This document shows positions 9,320 to 16,592 of a stretch of 64,000 bases of DNA, piece by piece. The stretch's first letter is position 1, and each line of letters begins with the position of its first letter. A program made the translations under genes and the position numbers. A model generated the notes under the pieces. The model searched no databases. It was not told the origin of the DNA and was given only the letters and a program-made list of their open reading frames with translations. The DNA comes from Bradyrhizobium liaoningense. Its GTDB lineage: Bacteria > Pseudomonadota > Alphaproteobacteria > Rhizobiales > Xanthobacteraceae. The stretch covers positions 992,001 to 1,056,000 of the forward strand of contig NZ_JAFCJT010000001.1 of assembly GCF_018130785.1 (NCBI RefSeq). The letters run 5' to 3'.

Positions 9320-11283
9320 ATTCCGACCCCTACCACCCTGCTGTTGGTGTTCCGCAAGTTCCGATACCGCGCCAGTGCCCACAACGGAAAGAACTTCGAG
9401 TAACCATGGTACCGCAGATAGAATACACGGGGAAAGCCTGTGGCGGTGTACCGCTGCTCGTCCCACAGTCCTTTTTTGTTCTGTGTTGCAATCAGGTACT
9501 CCACCCCGCGGGCGACGGCCGGGTGATCAACCTCGCCAGCTGCCATCAAGGCAAGCAAAGCCCATGCCGTTTGCGAGGCGGTCGACGGGGCCGCCTCCCA
9601 TCCCCGGTAGTCCAGCCGGTAGCTGACCGCGTCCTCGCCCCAGCCACCGTCGTCGTTCTGGATCGAGGCCAGCCAGTCGGCAGCCTTCCGAATCATGGGG
9701 TCGTCATGGCGGACGCCGGCCATGTTGAGGGCACAGAGCACCGACCAGGTTCCGTAGATGAAGTTCATGCCCCAGCGGCCGTACCAGGACCCTTCCGGGT
9801 GCTGGGTCTTCCTGAGGTAGGCGACCCCGTCGGCGACGTGCTTGCTGGTCTGCTCGGTCTCGCCGAGCTGGGCCAGCATGGACACGCACCGCGCGGTGAC
9901 GTCCTCGGTCGGCGGATCGAGCAGCGCGCCATGGTCCGAGAACGGGATGTTGTTCAGGTAATATTCGAGGTTGTTGACGTCGAAGGCGGCCCAGCCGCCA
10001 TCGTCGCTCTGCATTCCCTCGATCCACTCGCGGCCGCGATCAATCGCGACGTCGTAGCCGGTCGCACCGTGTTCCCGGCGCATGCGGTCCATCGACATCA
10101 CCACGACGGCGGTGTCGTCGAGATCAGGGTAGTGCGCATTGTTGTACTGGAAGGCCCAGCCGCCCGGTCGCACGTCGGGCCGCTTCACCGCCCAATCGCC
10201 CTTCACCTCGAGCTCCTGCTTCGGGATCAGCCAGTCGAGGCCCTGCTTGGCCGCAGGCACCGCCTTGTCGCCGCCGGCTTCCAGCAGCGCGTGAGCGGTC
10301 AGCGTCGTATCCCACACTGGCGAGACGCAGGGCTGGCAGTAAGCTTCGTCCTCGCCGATCACGAGCAGCTTGTCGATGCCGCGGCGCGTGATCGCGCGCG
10401 GCGGGAAGTTCTCGTCCTTGCCGAGCGCGTCATACATCATGACGATGTTGGCCATGGGCGGATAGATCGCGCCCATGCCGTCCTCGCCATTGAGCCGCTC
10501 CTCGGTGAAGGCGAGCGCAGCGTCGATCGCGCGCTTGCGCAGGCTCTTCGGAAACAGCGGCTCGATCACGCGCAGAATCGCGTCGAGCGAACGGAACAGC
10601 AGGAACCAGGCCATGCTCTGATGCGGCGCCTTGGCGGTCATGCCGATCGAGCGCGGATCCTGCAGGAACAATTCGTCGATGCCGACGCCCTTCGGATTCT
10701 TCGCGCGCGGCTTCAAGGCCGCAATCACCATCAGCGGCACCATGGTGGTGCGCGCCCAATAGGAGATCTTGTTGAGGTGGAACGGCGACCAGAACGGCAG
10801 CAGCACGATCTCGATCGGCAGCACCGGCACCGCACGCCAGGTCACGACGCCGAACGTCGCGAGCAGGAAGCGGGTGAAGACGTTGCTGTTGATCGCGCCG
10901 CCGCGCGCGTGGATCGCCTCGCGCGCACGCACCATGTGCGGGCTATCCGTGGAATCGCCGATCATCTTCAGCGCGAAGTAAGCCTTCACGCTGGCGCTCA
11001 TGTCGAACTCGCCGTCATGCACGAGCGGCCAGCCGCCATGGGCGCCCTGCACGCGACGCAGATAATTGCCGATCTTGGCCTCGAGCACGGTGTCGACGGG
11101 CTCTGCGAGATAATGGCGCAGCAGGATGTATTCCGCCGGAATCGTGCAGTCGGCCTCGAGCTCGAACACCCAATGGCCGTCGGATTGCTGGAAGCCGAGG
11201 ACGCCTTGCGTCGCCGACGCAATGCTCGATTCCAGGATGCTCGATTCCAAGGCTTCGCGGCTGGTCGCGTTCACGGAATCCAT
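9316..11283 (-). CDS. shc: Squalene-hopene cyclase
   Basis: A 655-residue class II terpene cyclase that converts squalene to hopene and hopanol at the membrane. The protonating DxDD motif is DLDD at residues 387-390 (HYPDLDDTAVVV). QW repeats are clear, for example QQSDGHWVFEL near residue 32, QSDDGGWAAFD, QNDDGGWGED and QNKKGLWDEQ. Length and motif order are standard. It follows hpnE on the same strand with 51 bp between them, and its stop overlaps the hpnG start. Also called hpnF. Confidence 0.97.
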   Translation of the reverse strand: MDSVNATSREALESSILESSIASATQGVLGFQQSDGHWVFELEADCTIPAEYILLRHYLAEPVDTVLEAKIGNYLRRVQGAHGGWPLVHDGEFDMSASVKAYFALKMIGDSTDSPHMVRAREAIHARGGAINSNVFTRFLLATFGVVTWRAVPVLPIEIVLLPFWSPFHLNKISYWARTTMVPLMVIAALKPRAKNPKGVGIDELFLQDPRSIGMTAKAPHQSMAWFLLFRSLDAILRVIEPLFPKSLRKRAIDAALAFTEERLNGEDGMGAIYPPMANIVMMYDALGKDENFPPRAITRRGIDKLLVIGEDEAYCQPCVSPVWDTTLTAHALLEAGGDKAVPAAKQGLDWLIPKQELEVKGDWAVKRPDVRPGGWAFQYNNAHYPDLDDTAVVVMSMDRMRREHGATGYDVAIDRGREWIEGMQSDDGGWAAFDVNNLEYYLNNIPFSDHGALLDPPTEDVTARCVSMLAQLGETEQTSKHVADGVAYLRKTQHPEGSWYGRWGMNFIYGTWSVLCALNMAGVRHDDPMIRKAADWLASIQNDDGGWGEDAVSYRLDYRGWEAAPSTASQTAWALLALMAAGEVDHPAVARGVEYLIATQNKKGLWDEQRYTATGFPRVFYLRYHGYSKFFPLWALARYRNLRNTNSRVVGVGM

Positions 11284-11334
11284 GTCGCTCGATTGCTCCG
11301 ATAGTCGATTGAAATTTGACCGGGACTTTGCCCG

Positions 11335-12591
11335 TCAGGGCCGCTTTGCGGCCAAAACCAGATCGGCGGCGCGATCACCGGATCGGACCGATCCCTCGAT
11401 GGTTGCAGGCAATCCCGTAGCAGTCCAGTCGCCGGCAAGAAACAGGTTTTTCAGCGCGGTGGCCGGCCCGGGACGCAGGGCATTCTGCGCCGGTGTGGCC
11501 GCAAATGTGGCACGGCGCTCACGTACGATCTGCCAAGGGGGCAACTCGCCGGAAACACCGCCCGCCTCGCAGACGTCGTTCCAGATCGCCTGCGCGAGTT
11601 CCTCGCGCGGCATGTCGACCAGGCGGTCGCCATTGCTGATGGTCACGGACAGCCGGTTCGGGAACGCGAACAGCCATTCCACGACACCGCCGATCACGCC
11701 GAGGATCGGCGCCGAACCCGGCGGCGGTTCGAATCGGAAATGCGCATTCACGATGGCGCGGAATTCGGTCGGCGTCTTCAGGCCGGGCAGCAGGCTGGAG
11801 GCGGCACGCGGCGGCACCGCCATCACGACGACATCGCCCTCACCGATCTGGATCACATCCTCGCCGCCGAAATTCAGCGCGCCGACCTTGCCGTCGCTGG
11901 TCGCAAACGAACGCAGCTCATGGCCGAGCTGAACGGTGTGACCGCGCTCCTGCAAGAACGTCACGGCGGGCTCGATCAGCACGGCGCTGAGACCGTCGCG
12001 CGCGATCAGCGGGCGGCACGCCTGTCCGCCGGCGAGCAGCGTTTCGCGCACGATCGCGCCGGCAAGCCCGGCCGAGCCCTCTGGCGGATCGACGTTGAGC
12101 GCTGCAAGCAGCAGCGGCTGCACCAGGCGCTGATAGAGGACGCCCTCGCAGGGAATGGACTTGCCGACCAGCGTCTCCTCCGACGCCCAGATCAGCGGCG
12201 CCAGCTTGAGATAATCGCTGAGCCCGGTGTCGGGAACGCGGCGGCTCTCGTCGAGCACCCAGGTCGGCAGCCGGCCATCGCCGAGATCGATCTGCCAGCG
12301 CTGCCCGGTCTTGATATCGACGAACGGAAACTGCGCGCGTTCGGGGCCGACGAGACCGGCCTCGGTGCCGATCGAGCGGGCATAGGCGCGCGCATGGCTG
12401 TTGCCCGACAGCAGCAGATGATTGCCGTTGTCGATGGTGAGATTGGTGGCGCCGTCGAAATAGGAACGACAGCGGCCGCCGGCCTGGTGCGTCGCCTCGT
12501 GCACCGCGACCTTGAAGCCGGCATTGGCGAGCCGCACGGCGGCGGAAAGGCCGGAAATCCCGGCGCCGATGATGTGAGCTGTCTTTTGCAT
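11335..12591 (-). CDS. hpnE: Hydroxysqualene dehydroxylase HpnE (FAD-dependent)
   Basis: A 418-residue FAD-dependent amine-oxidase/desaturase-like protein. The dinucleotide fold is at the extreme N-terminus (HIIGAGISGLSAAVRLANAG, then HEATHQAGGRC), and the C-terminal FAD contact is LFLAGDWTATGLPATIEG. HpnE reduces hydroxysqualene to squalene, completing the HpnC/D/E route. The start at 12591 overlaps the hpnD stop by one base (TGATG), which indicates translational coupling. The frame is open further upstream only through hpnD sequence, so the longer version is artefactual. Confidence 0.94.
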   Translation of the reverse strand: MQKTAHIIGAGISGLSAAVRLANAGFKVAVHEATHQAGGRCRSYFDGATNLTIDNGNHLLLSGNSHARAYARSIGTEAGLVGPERAQFPFVDIKTGQRWQIDLGDGRLPTWVLDESRRVPDTGLSDYLKLAPLIWASEETLVGKSIPCEGVLYQRLVQPLLLAALNVDPPEGSAGLAGAIVRETLLAGGQACRPLIARDGLSAVLIEPAVTFLQERGHTVQLGHELRSFATSDGKVGALNFGGEDVIQIGEGDVVVMAVPPRAASSLLPGLKTPTEFRAIVNAHFRFEPPPGSAPILGVIGGVVEWLFAFPNRLSVTISNGDRLVDMPREELAQAIWNDVCEAGGVSGELPPWQIVRERRATFAATPAQNALRPGPATALKNLFLAGDWTATGLPATIEGSVRSGDRAADLVLAAKRP

Positions 12592-13430
12592 CAGATGAAC
12601 GCGTAACGGAGCAAGATCAGGATGCGTGTGACCTTCGACACACGCACCGGCTCGCGCGGCGCGTTGAAGCCGCGCGCGATCAGGAGGTCCAGAATGGAAT
12701 GGTAGTATTTCGACATGATCCGTGGCGCGCGCACGGCGCGGCGCTTGTTGCGGTTCATGATCTCGTCCGACTTCTCGAAATGCGCCTTCGCACGCTGCGT
12801 CAGAGGCTGGCAGACCTTTGGCAGCGCACGTTCGGTGATCACGCGGTTCGGATCGTTGGAGGTGATGCCCGCATGCAGCAGCGCCTCGCGCGGCAGATAG
12901 AGCCGGCCGAGGCCCGCGTCCTCGTCGATATCGCGCAGGATGTTGGTGAGCTGGAGCGCGCGGCCGAGATGGTAGGCGAGCTGGATGCCGTCTTCCTCGG
13001 GCAGGCCAAACACCCGCACCGACAGCCGTCCTACGGCGCTGGCGACACGATCGCAGTAGAGATCCAGCGTCGCCATGTCCGGCGCGCGGATGTCCTGCGG
13101 CACGTCCATCTCCATGCCATCGACAATCGCAAGGAAATCCTCGCGCTTGAGGCCGAAGGTCTTCACCGAGGCGACGTAGTCCTTCAGCCGCGGCGGCGGA
13201 TGGCCCTGATAGAGCGCGTCGATGTCGTTGCGCCACTCCTGAAGCGCGGCGAGCCGCTCGTCGCGCGGACCGTCGGAATCGGCGATGTCGTCGACCTGGC
13301 GGCAGAAGCTGTAGATCTGGAACATCGCTTCGCGCTGGTCATGCGGCAGGATGCGCATCGCAGCGTAGAAGGAGCTGTTCGATGCGGTCGAGCCGTAATT
13401 GGCGCTGGGCGAGGTCGCCTCAAGCGTCAT
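12591..13430 (-). CDS. hpnD: Presqualene diphosphate synthase HpnD
   Basis: A 279-residue trans-isoprenyl diphosphate synthase of the squalene/phytoene synthase family. The first Asp-rich motif is DDIAD at residues 47-51 and the second NILRDIDED at about 163-171, both needed to bind Mg-diphosphate. HpnD joins two farnesyl diphosphates to presqualene diphosphate. It overlaps hpnC by 11 bases and hpnE by 1 base, so C, D and E are tightly coupled. Two synthase paralogues side by side, followed by HpnE, is the standard three-enzyme bacterial squalene route. Confidence 0.95.
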   Translation of the reverse strand: MTLEATSPSANYGSTASNSSFYAAMRILPHDQREAMFQIYSFCRQVDDIADSDGPRDERLAALQEWRNDIDALYQGHPPPRLKDYVASVKTFGLKREDFLAIVDGMEMDVPQDIRAPDMATLDLYCDRVASAVGRLSVRVFGLPEEDGIQLAYHLGRALQLTNILRDIDEDAGLGRLYLPREALLHAGITSNDPNRVITERALPKVCQPLTQRAKAHFEKSDEIMNRNKRRAVRAPRIMSKYYHSILDLLIARGFNAPREPVRVSKVTRILILLRYAFI

Positions 13431-14304
13431 GTGCAGTCCCCGGTCTGGAAATGGCCTTGCGTCCGATCGCGCGGCGGCCGACTTCGCCGATCATGCCGGC
13501 GAGGCTGAAAGTGAGAAGCTCGAACTTGTTCAGATGCACGCGCTCGCGCAGGGGATCACGCACCTTCAACAGGCGCACGATGCGGTCGGCATAGGCCTGG
13601 ATCACCGACACGTCGACGCCGAGGCGAAAATCCCTGATCTCCGCGCTCAGCGACCTGCCCTCGTCGAGCAGTGCCTGGTTGCGCACGGCGAGCGCCTGAA
13701 GGCAGGCCAGCATCGCCGGCGGCGACTGCGTCAGCCCGAGTTGCTCGACCGAGGCGCCACTTGCGGCCAGCGCGTCGCGCGGCAGATAGACGCGATTGAG
13801 CTCGCGGAAATCCTTGCCGCAATCCTGCAGATGGTTGTTGATCTGGAGCGCCGCGCAGAGCGCGTCCGACGCCGCCCATGTCGACGTGCTCTCGCCGTGG
13901 ACGTCGAGCATGAAACGGCCGACCGGCATCGCCGAGTAGCGGCAATAGTGGATGACCTCGTCCCAGTTCTCGTAGCGCAACTTGGTCACGTCCATGCGGA
14001 ACGCGATCAGCACGTCGAGCGCGTGGCGCGGTGCCATGCCTCGCTCGGCCAGCGCCCGCCGCAGGATGACGGCTTCGGCCTGGGTTTCGCCCTCGCCGAG
14101 CAGTTCCGCCTCGAGCAGATCGAGATAAGCGAGCTTCTGGTCGGGCGGCAGCGTCGCGTGATCGGCGATGTCGTCGGCGGTGCGGACGAAATTGTAGTAC
14201 GCCAGGATCAGCGCGCGATGGCGCGGATGAATGATCCAGGACGCGACGGGAAAATTCTCGTCGCGGTCACCCTTGCCGGATCGCAATTCGCTCGCAGAGG
14301 TCAT
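13420..14304 (-). CDS. hpnC: Hydroxysqualene synthase HpnC
   Basis: A 294-residue squalene/phytoene synthase paralogue. It carries DDIAD at residues 44-48 and a degenerate second motif INNHLQDCGKDF, where other family members have NxxRDxxED. This departure fits HpnC, which converts presqualene diphosphate to hydroxysqualene. The N-terminus ENFPVASWIIHPRHR is typical of HpnC. It is the first gene of the leftward hopanoid operon (hpnC-D-E-shc-G), so the operon promoter should lie in 14305-14450. Its stop overlaps hpnD by 11 bases. Confidence 0.95.
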   Translation of the reverse strand: MTSASELRSGKGDRDENFPVASWIIHPRHRALILAYYNFVRTADDIADHATLPPDQKLAYLDLLEAELLGEGETQAEAVILRRALAERGMAPRHALDVLIAFRMDVTKLRYENWDEVIHYCRYSAMPVGRFMLDVHGESTSTWAASDALCAALQINNHLQDCGKDFRELNRVYLPRDALAASGASVEQLGLTQSPPAMLACLQALAVRNQALLDEGRSLSAEIRDFRLGVDVSVIQAYADRIVRLLKVRDPLRERVHLNKFELLTFSLAGMIGEVGRRAIGRKAISRPGTAHDA

Positions 14305-14452
14305 CGAGGGCTGGTTTACAATCGTTTGGACAGGAAGGGCTTTTTCGTTCGCGCGGGCTCATGCCGGCGATGCCGCCGCGGCCCCCATATAGGGGAATAC
14401 GGCCGCAAAACCAATCCTGTCTCTCGATGGCTGCCCTTCCGGATCCGGCCCG

Positions 14453-14474
14453 AAAAGGCGGCCCCCGGGCCGCC
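14453..14474 (-). terminator. Terminator after the Cys-rich small protein gene
   Basis: On the minus strand GGCGGC and GCCGCC form a GC-rich stem (loop CCGGGG) followed by TTTTCG. It lies 23 bp past the stop of the 77-residue gene and about 150 bp before hpnC, isolating the hopanoid operon from upstream transcription. Confidence 0.75.
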
Positions 14475-14496
14475 CTCGGTGGGCCAGTGGCCGAGC

Positions 14497-14730
14497 TTAC
14501 TGGTTGTGGTTCTTCAGGACCTGGTCGCAGGCCTGCGAGATCTTGGCCCGGTGCTCCTTGAGGCAGGCCAGGATGGTGAAATCGCCCTGGTCGATGACCG
14601 GGCGGCAGAACTTCTGCACATCGCGGGTGCAGGCCTTCTGTTCGGCGTCCGTGCCGCGTCCTGCCTGGGCGAATGCCGCCGTCGAAAGGGAGGCCGACAA
14701 CAGGGTGAGAGCGACGAGAAGCTTACGCAT
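14497..14730 (-). CDS. Small exported cysteine-rich-repeat protein
   Basis: A 77-residue protein with a clear signal peptide (MRKLLVALTLLSASLSTAAFA, cleavage before QAGRG). The mature part of about 56 residues has four cysteines in a CTRDVQKFC ... ILACLKEHRAKISQACDQV pattern. This is the spacing of the Cys-rich repeat seen in Golgi-glycoprotein/FGFR-like repeats and in many small rhizobial periplasmic proteins. Function is unknown; disulfide-stabilised periplasmic localisation is inferred. It has its own terminator and a 458-bp upstream region, so it is a single-gene unit. Confidence 0.75.
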   Translation of the reverse strand: MRKLLVALTLLSASLSTAAFAQAGRGTDAEQKACTRDVQKFCRPVIDQGDFTILACLKEHRAKISQACDQVLKNHNQ

Positions 14731-15188
14731 TGTATTCCTTCATTCTGACGGCAGAACCGCACCTATTCCCGGACAGCACAGGGCGGACGACCGGAACGGA
14801 TTGTTCTGATGGCAAGTCGCCGCGGAACATGCGGCCTCGGAGAAGCCACAAGCACTGGCAAATGCGGCCAAATTGGCGCCACATCCACCAAATCAGGTCT
14901 TCCCTCGCTCATCATTGGCAGATGTAAGAGATTGATACTACGTCATAATTCTGGAACACCGCGTTTTGATGCGTACCTGTTGCAGAGCTGCATCTCTCGG
15001 CCCTGCTTTTCCCGCCAGAAACACACCGAAACAGAGAGAATCGCTCAGGCCGACCTGGCGCGAGGGCGTCGTGAACCGCCGTCCCTGGCTGTCACGCTTT
15101 GAACCTGACATAGGCTCGGAACACTAAACTTTCGATGTGGCGAGACGTTCATCGTAAGCGAACGTCATTCGAAAACGGGATATTCAAA
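14731..15188. other. 458-bp divergent intergenic region
   Basis: It separates two oppositely directed genes for small exported proteins and should hold both promoters. Base composition drops below that of the surrounding genes between about 14870 and 14960. No tRNA, small ORF with a ribosome site, or clear operator was recognised. A GGAAC at 15118 and a CGTT at 15146 lie 23 bases apart, too far for a general-stress sigma EcfG promoter. Confidence 0.4.
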
Positions 15189-15686
15189 ATGCAATTCTTT
15201 GGGCGATCTGGACAGGCGATCAAGGCGGCCGGCATCGGGGCTGCGCTGCTCTTCTCAGTCTCGGCAAGCCACGCTCAGTCGTCCGGACCGTTTGCTGGTT
15301 TCGACGGTGCGTGGACCGGCACCGGCACGGTGTCGCTGTCCGATGGCACCACCGAGCGCATCCGCTGCAAGGCCGACTACAAGGTCGCCGGTACCGGTCT
15401 CAGCCTCAAGCAGGCCCTGCACTGCGCATCCGACAGCTACAAGTTCGATCTCACCAGCGACGTGACGAGCCAGGGCGAACGAATCTCCGGCAACTGGAGC
15501 GAGACCAACCGCAACATCTTCGGCAATCTCCAGGGCACCGCCGGCGGCGGCCAGATCGAGGTGTTCGTCGAAGCCAACGGCTTCGCCGCCAACCTGTCGC
15601 TGCGCACCAACGGCACCAAGCAGACGGTGCAGATCAGCTCCAAGGGCGAGATCCGCGGCGTCAACATCACGATGACGAAGGGCTGA
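15189..15686 (+). CDS. Exported conserved hypothetical protein
   Basis: A 165-residue protein. The ATG at 15189 gives a signal peptide (AAGIGAALLFSVSASHAQ, cleavage after SHA); the upstream ATG at 15135 would add 18 charged residues before it and is unlikely. The mature protein opens FAGFDGAWTGTGTVSLSDGT and has two cysteines (IRCKADY and LHCASDSY) that could pair. The rest, with alternating polar and hydrophobic residues, looks like a small beta-barrel or lipocalin-like fold. Many alphaproteobacteria carry such proteins in the periplasm with no known role. A strong terminator follows at 15715. Confidence 0.7.
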   Translation: MQFFGRSGQAIKAAGIGAALLFSVSASHAQSSGPFAGFDGAWTGTGTVSLSDGTTERIRCKADYKVAGTGLSLKQALHCASDSYKFDLTSDVTSQGERISGNWSETNRNIFGNLQGTAGGGQIEVFVEANGFAANLSLRTNGTKQTVQISSKGEIRGVNITMTKG

Positions 15687-15714
15687 TCGCCCTCTCCGCT
15701 TCGTTCGGAATACG

Positions 15715-15745
15715 GCCCCCGGTTCACGCGAGCCGGGGGCTTTTT
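15715..15745 (+). terminator. Rho-independent terminator after the exported hypothetical
   Basis: GCCCCCGGTTC pairs with GAGCCGGGGGC (one G-T pair) around an ACGC loop and is followed by TTTTT. It sits 29 bp past the stop of the 15189 gene. Confidence 0.92.
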
Positions 15746-15778
15746 GCTGACATGAACATGCTCAGATGACTTGCCGAG

Positions 15779-16563
15779 ACGGATCCAATTCGCAGACATC
15801 TTCTCAAGGCCGCCGGGCTCCTCGTGGCCAGTCGTGCCTTCGCCAATGACCAGCAAGGGCCGAACATCCAGCCGTCGTCCGTGAAGCCGCGTCACGTGCT
15901 CTGTTTCCTCGGCAAGGACAACAGCCTGCTGCATCGGCCGAAAGCGATGGCCAAGACGATCGCGGATTTCAACTTCAAGATCGACCGCACCTATTCGCAA
16001 GCCAAACCCGATCCGCATATGGAGCGGTCGTTCGGCGTCTGCTGGGACCGCGTCTTCCCGAAGGCTTGGTCTGCCGCGGACGAGCCGCCGTGGTCAACCA
16101 CAAGGCGGTGCTCTACGTGCTGAGCCCGCCGCTGGACGAGATGTTCGACGCGGGCGCCGTCGCTGCAAAATGCGAAAGCGCTGGCGTCGCCCACGGCGTC
16201 GCGCGGTGGCGCAATCTCGCCGATCAGGCGCGCAAGGGCGCAAAGACCAGCCAGCGTCTTGGCATGCCCCTCGCCGTTGCCAAGGCGTGTCGTCTTGCTT
16301 TCGCCAAGCGTCCGCTCGGCGGCGAGCGCTACTACGAGACCGTCGGCTATCACCTCGTCGGCCTGCCGGATATCTACGTCGCGAGATCGCGCGGCAACGA
16401 ATGGTCCGCGGTGATGCTCATGGAGGAGATCGCAAACGCGATGGCGGAGCACGGCATCGAAACGACGCTACGCGACCGCAGGCTCGCGCTCACGCTCGAG
16501 CAGGACTACGCCGCGGACGATTTCAAGTTCAATCCGTACGGGATCGTCCGCGTCGAGGCGTGA
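15779..16563 (+). pseudogene. Frameshifted conserved hypothetical gene
   Basis: Two plus-strand frames join into one protein if one base is restored near 16084. The first frame runs from a stop at about 15776 through IRRHLLKAAGLLVASRAFA and VLCFLGKDNSLLHR to PKAWSAADE. The second continues AAVVNHKAVLYVLSPPLDEM to the end FNPYGIVRVEA. A missing G in the GAGCC at 16082-16086 explains the shift. The 5' part also lacks an ATG; only a GTG at 15824 or rarer codons are available. Intact, the protein would be about 260 residues, perhaps with a Tat-like leader (RRHLLKAAG). Family not recognised. A sequencing error could mimic the frameshift, but the missing start argues for real decay. Confidence 0.7.
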
Positions 16564-16592
16564 GCGCGAGGCGGCGTCTGCCGCCCCCGCCA

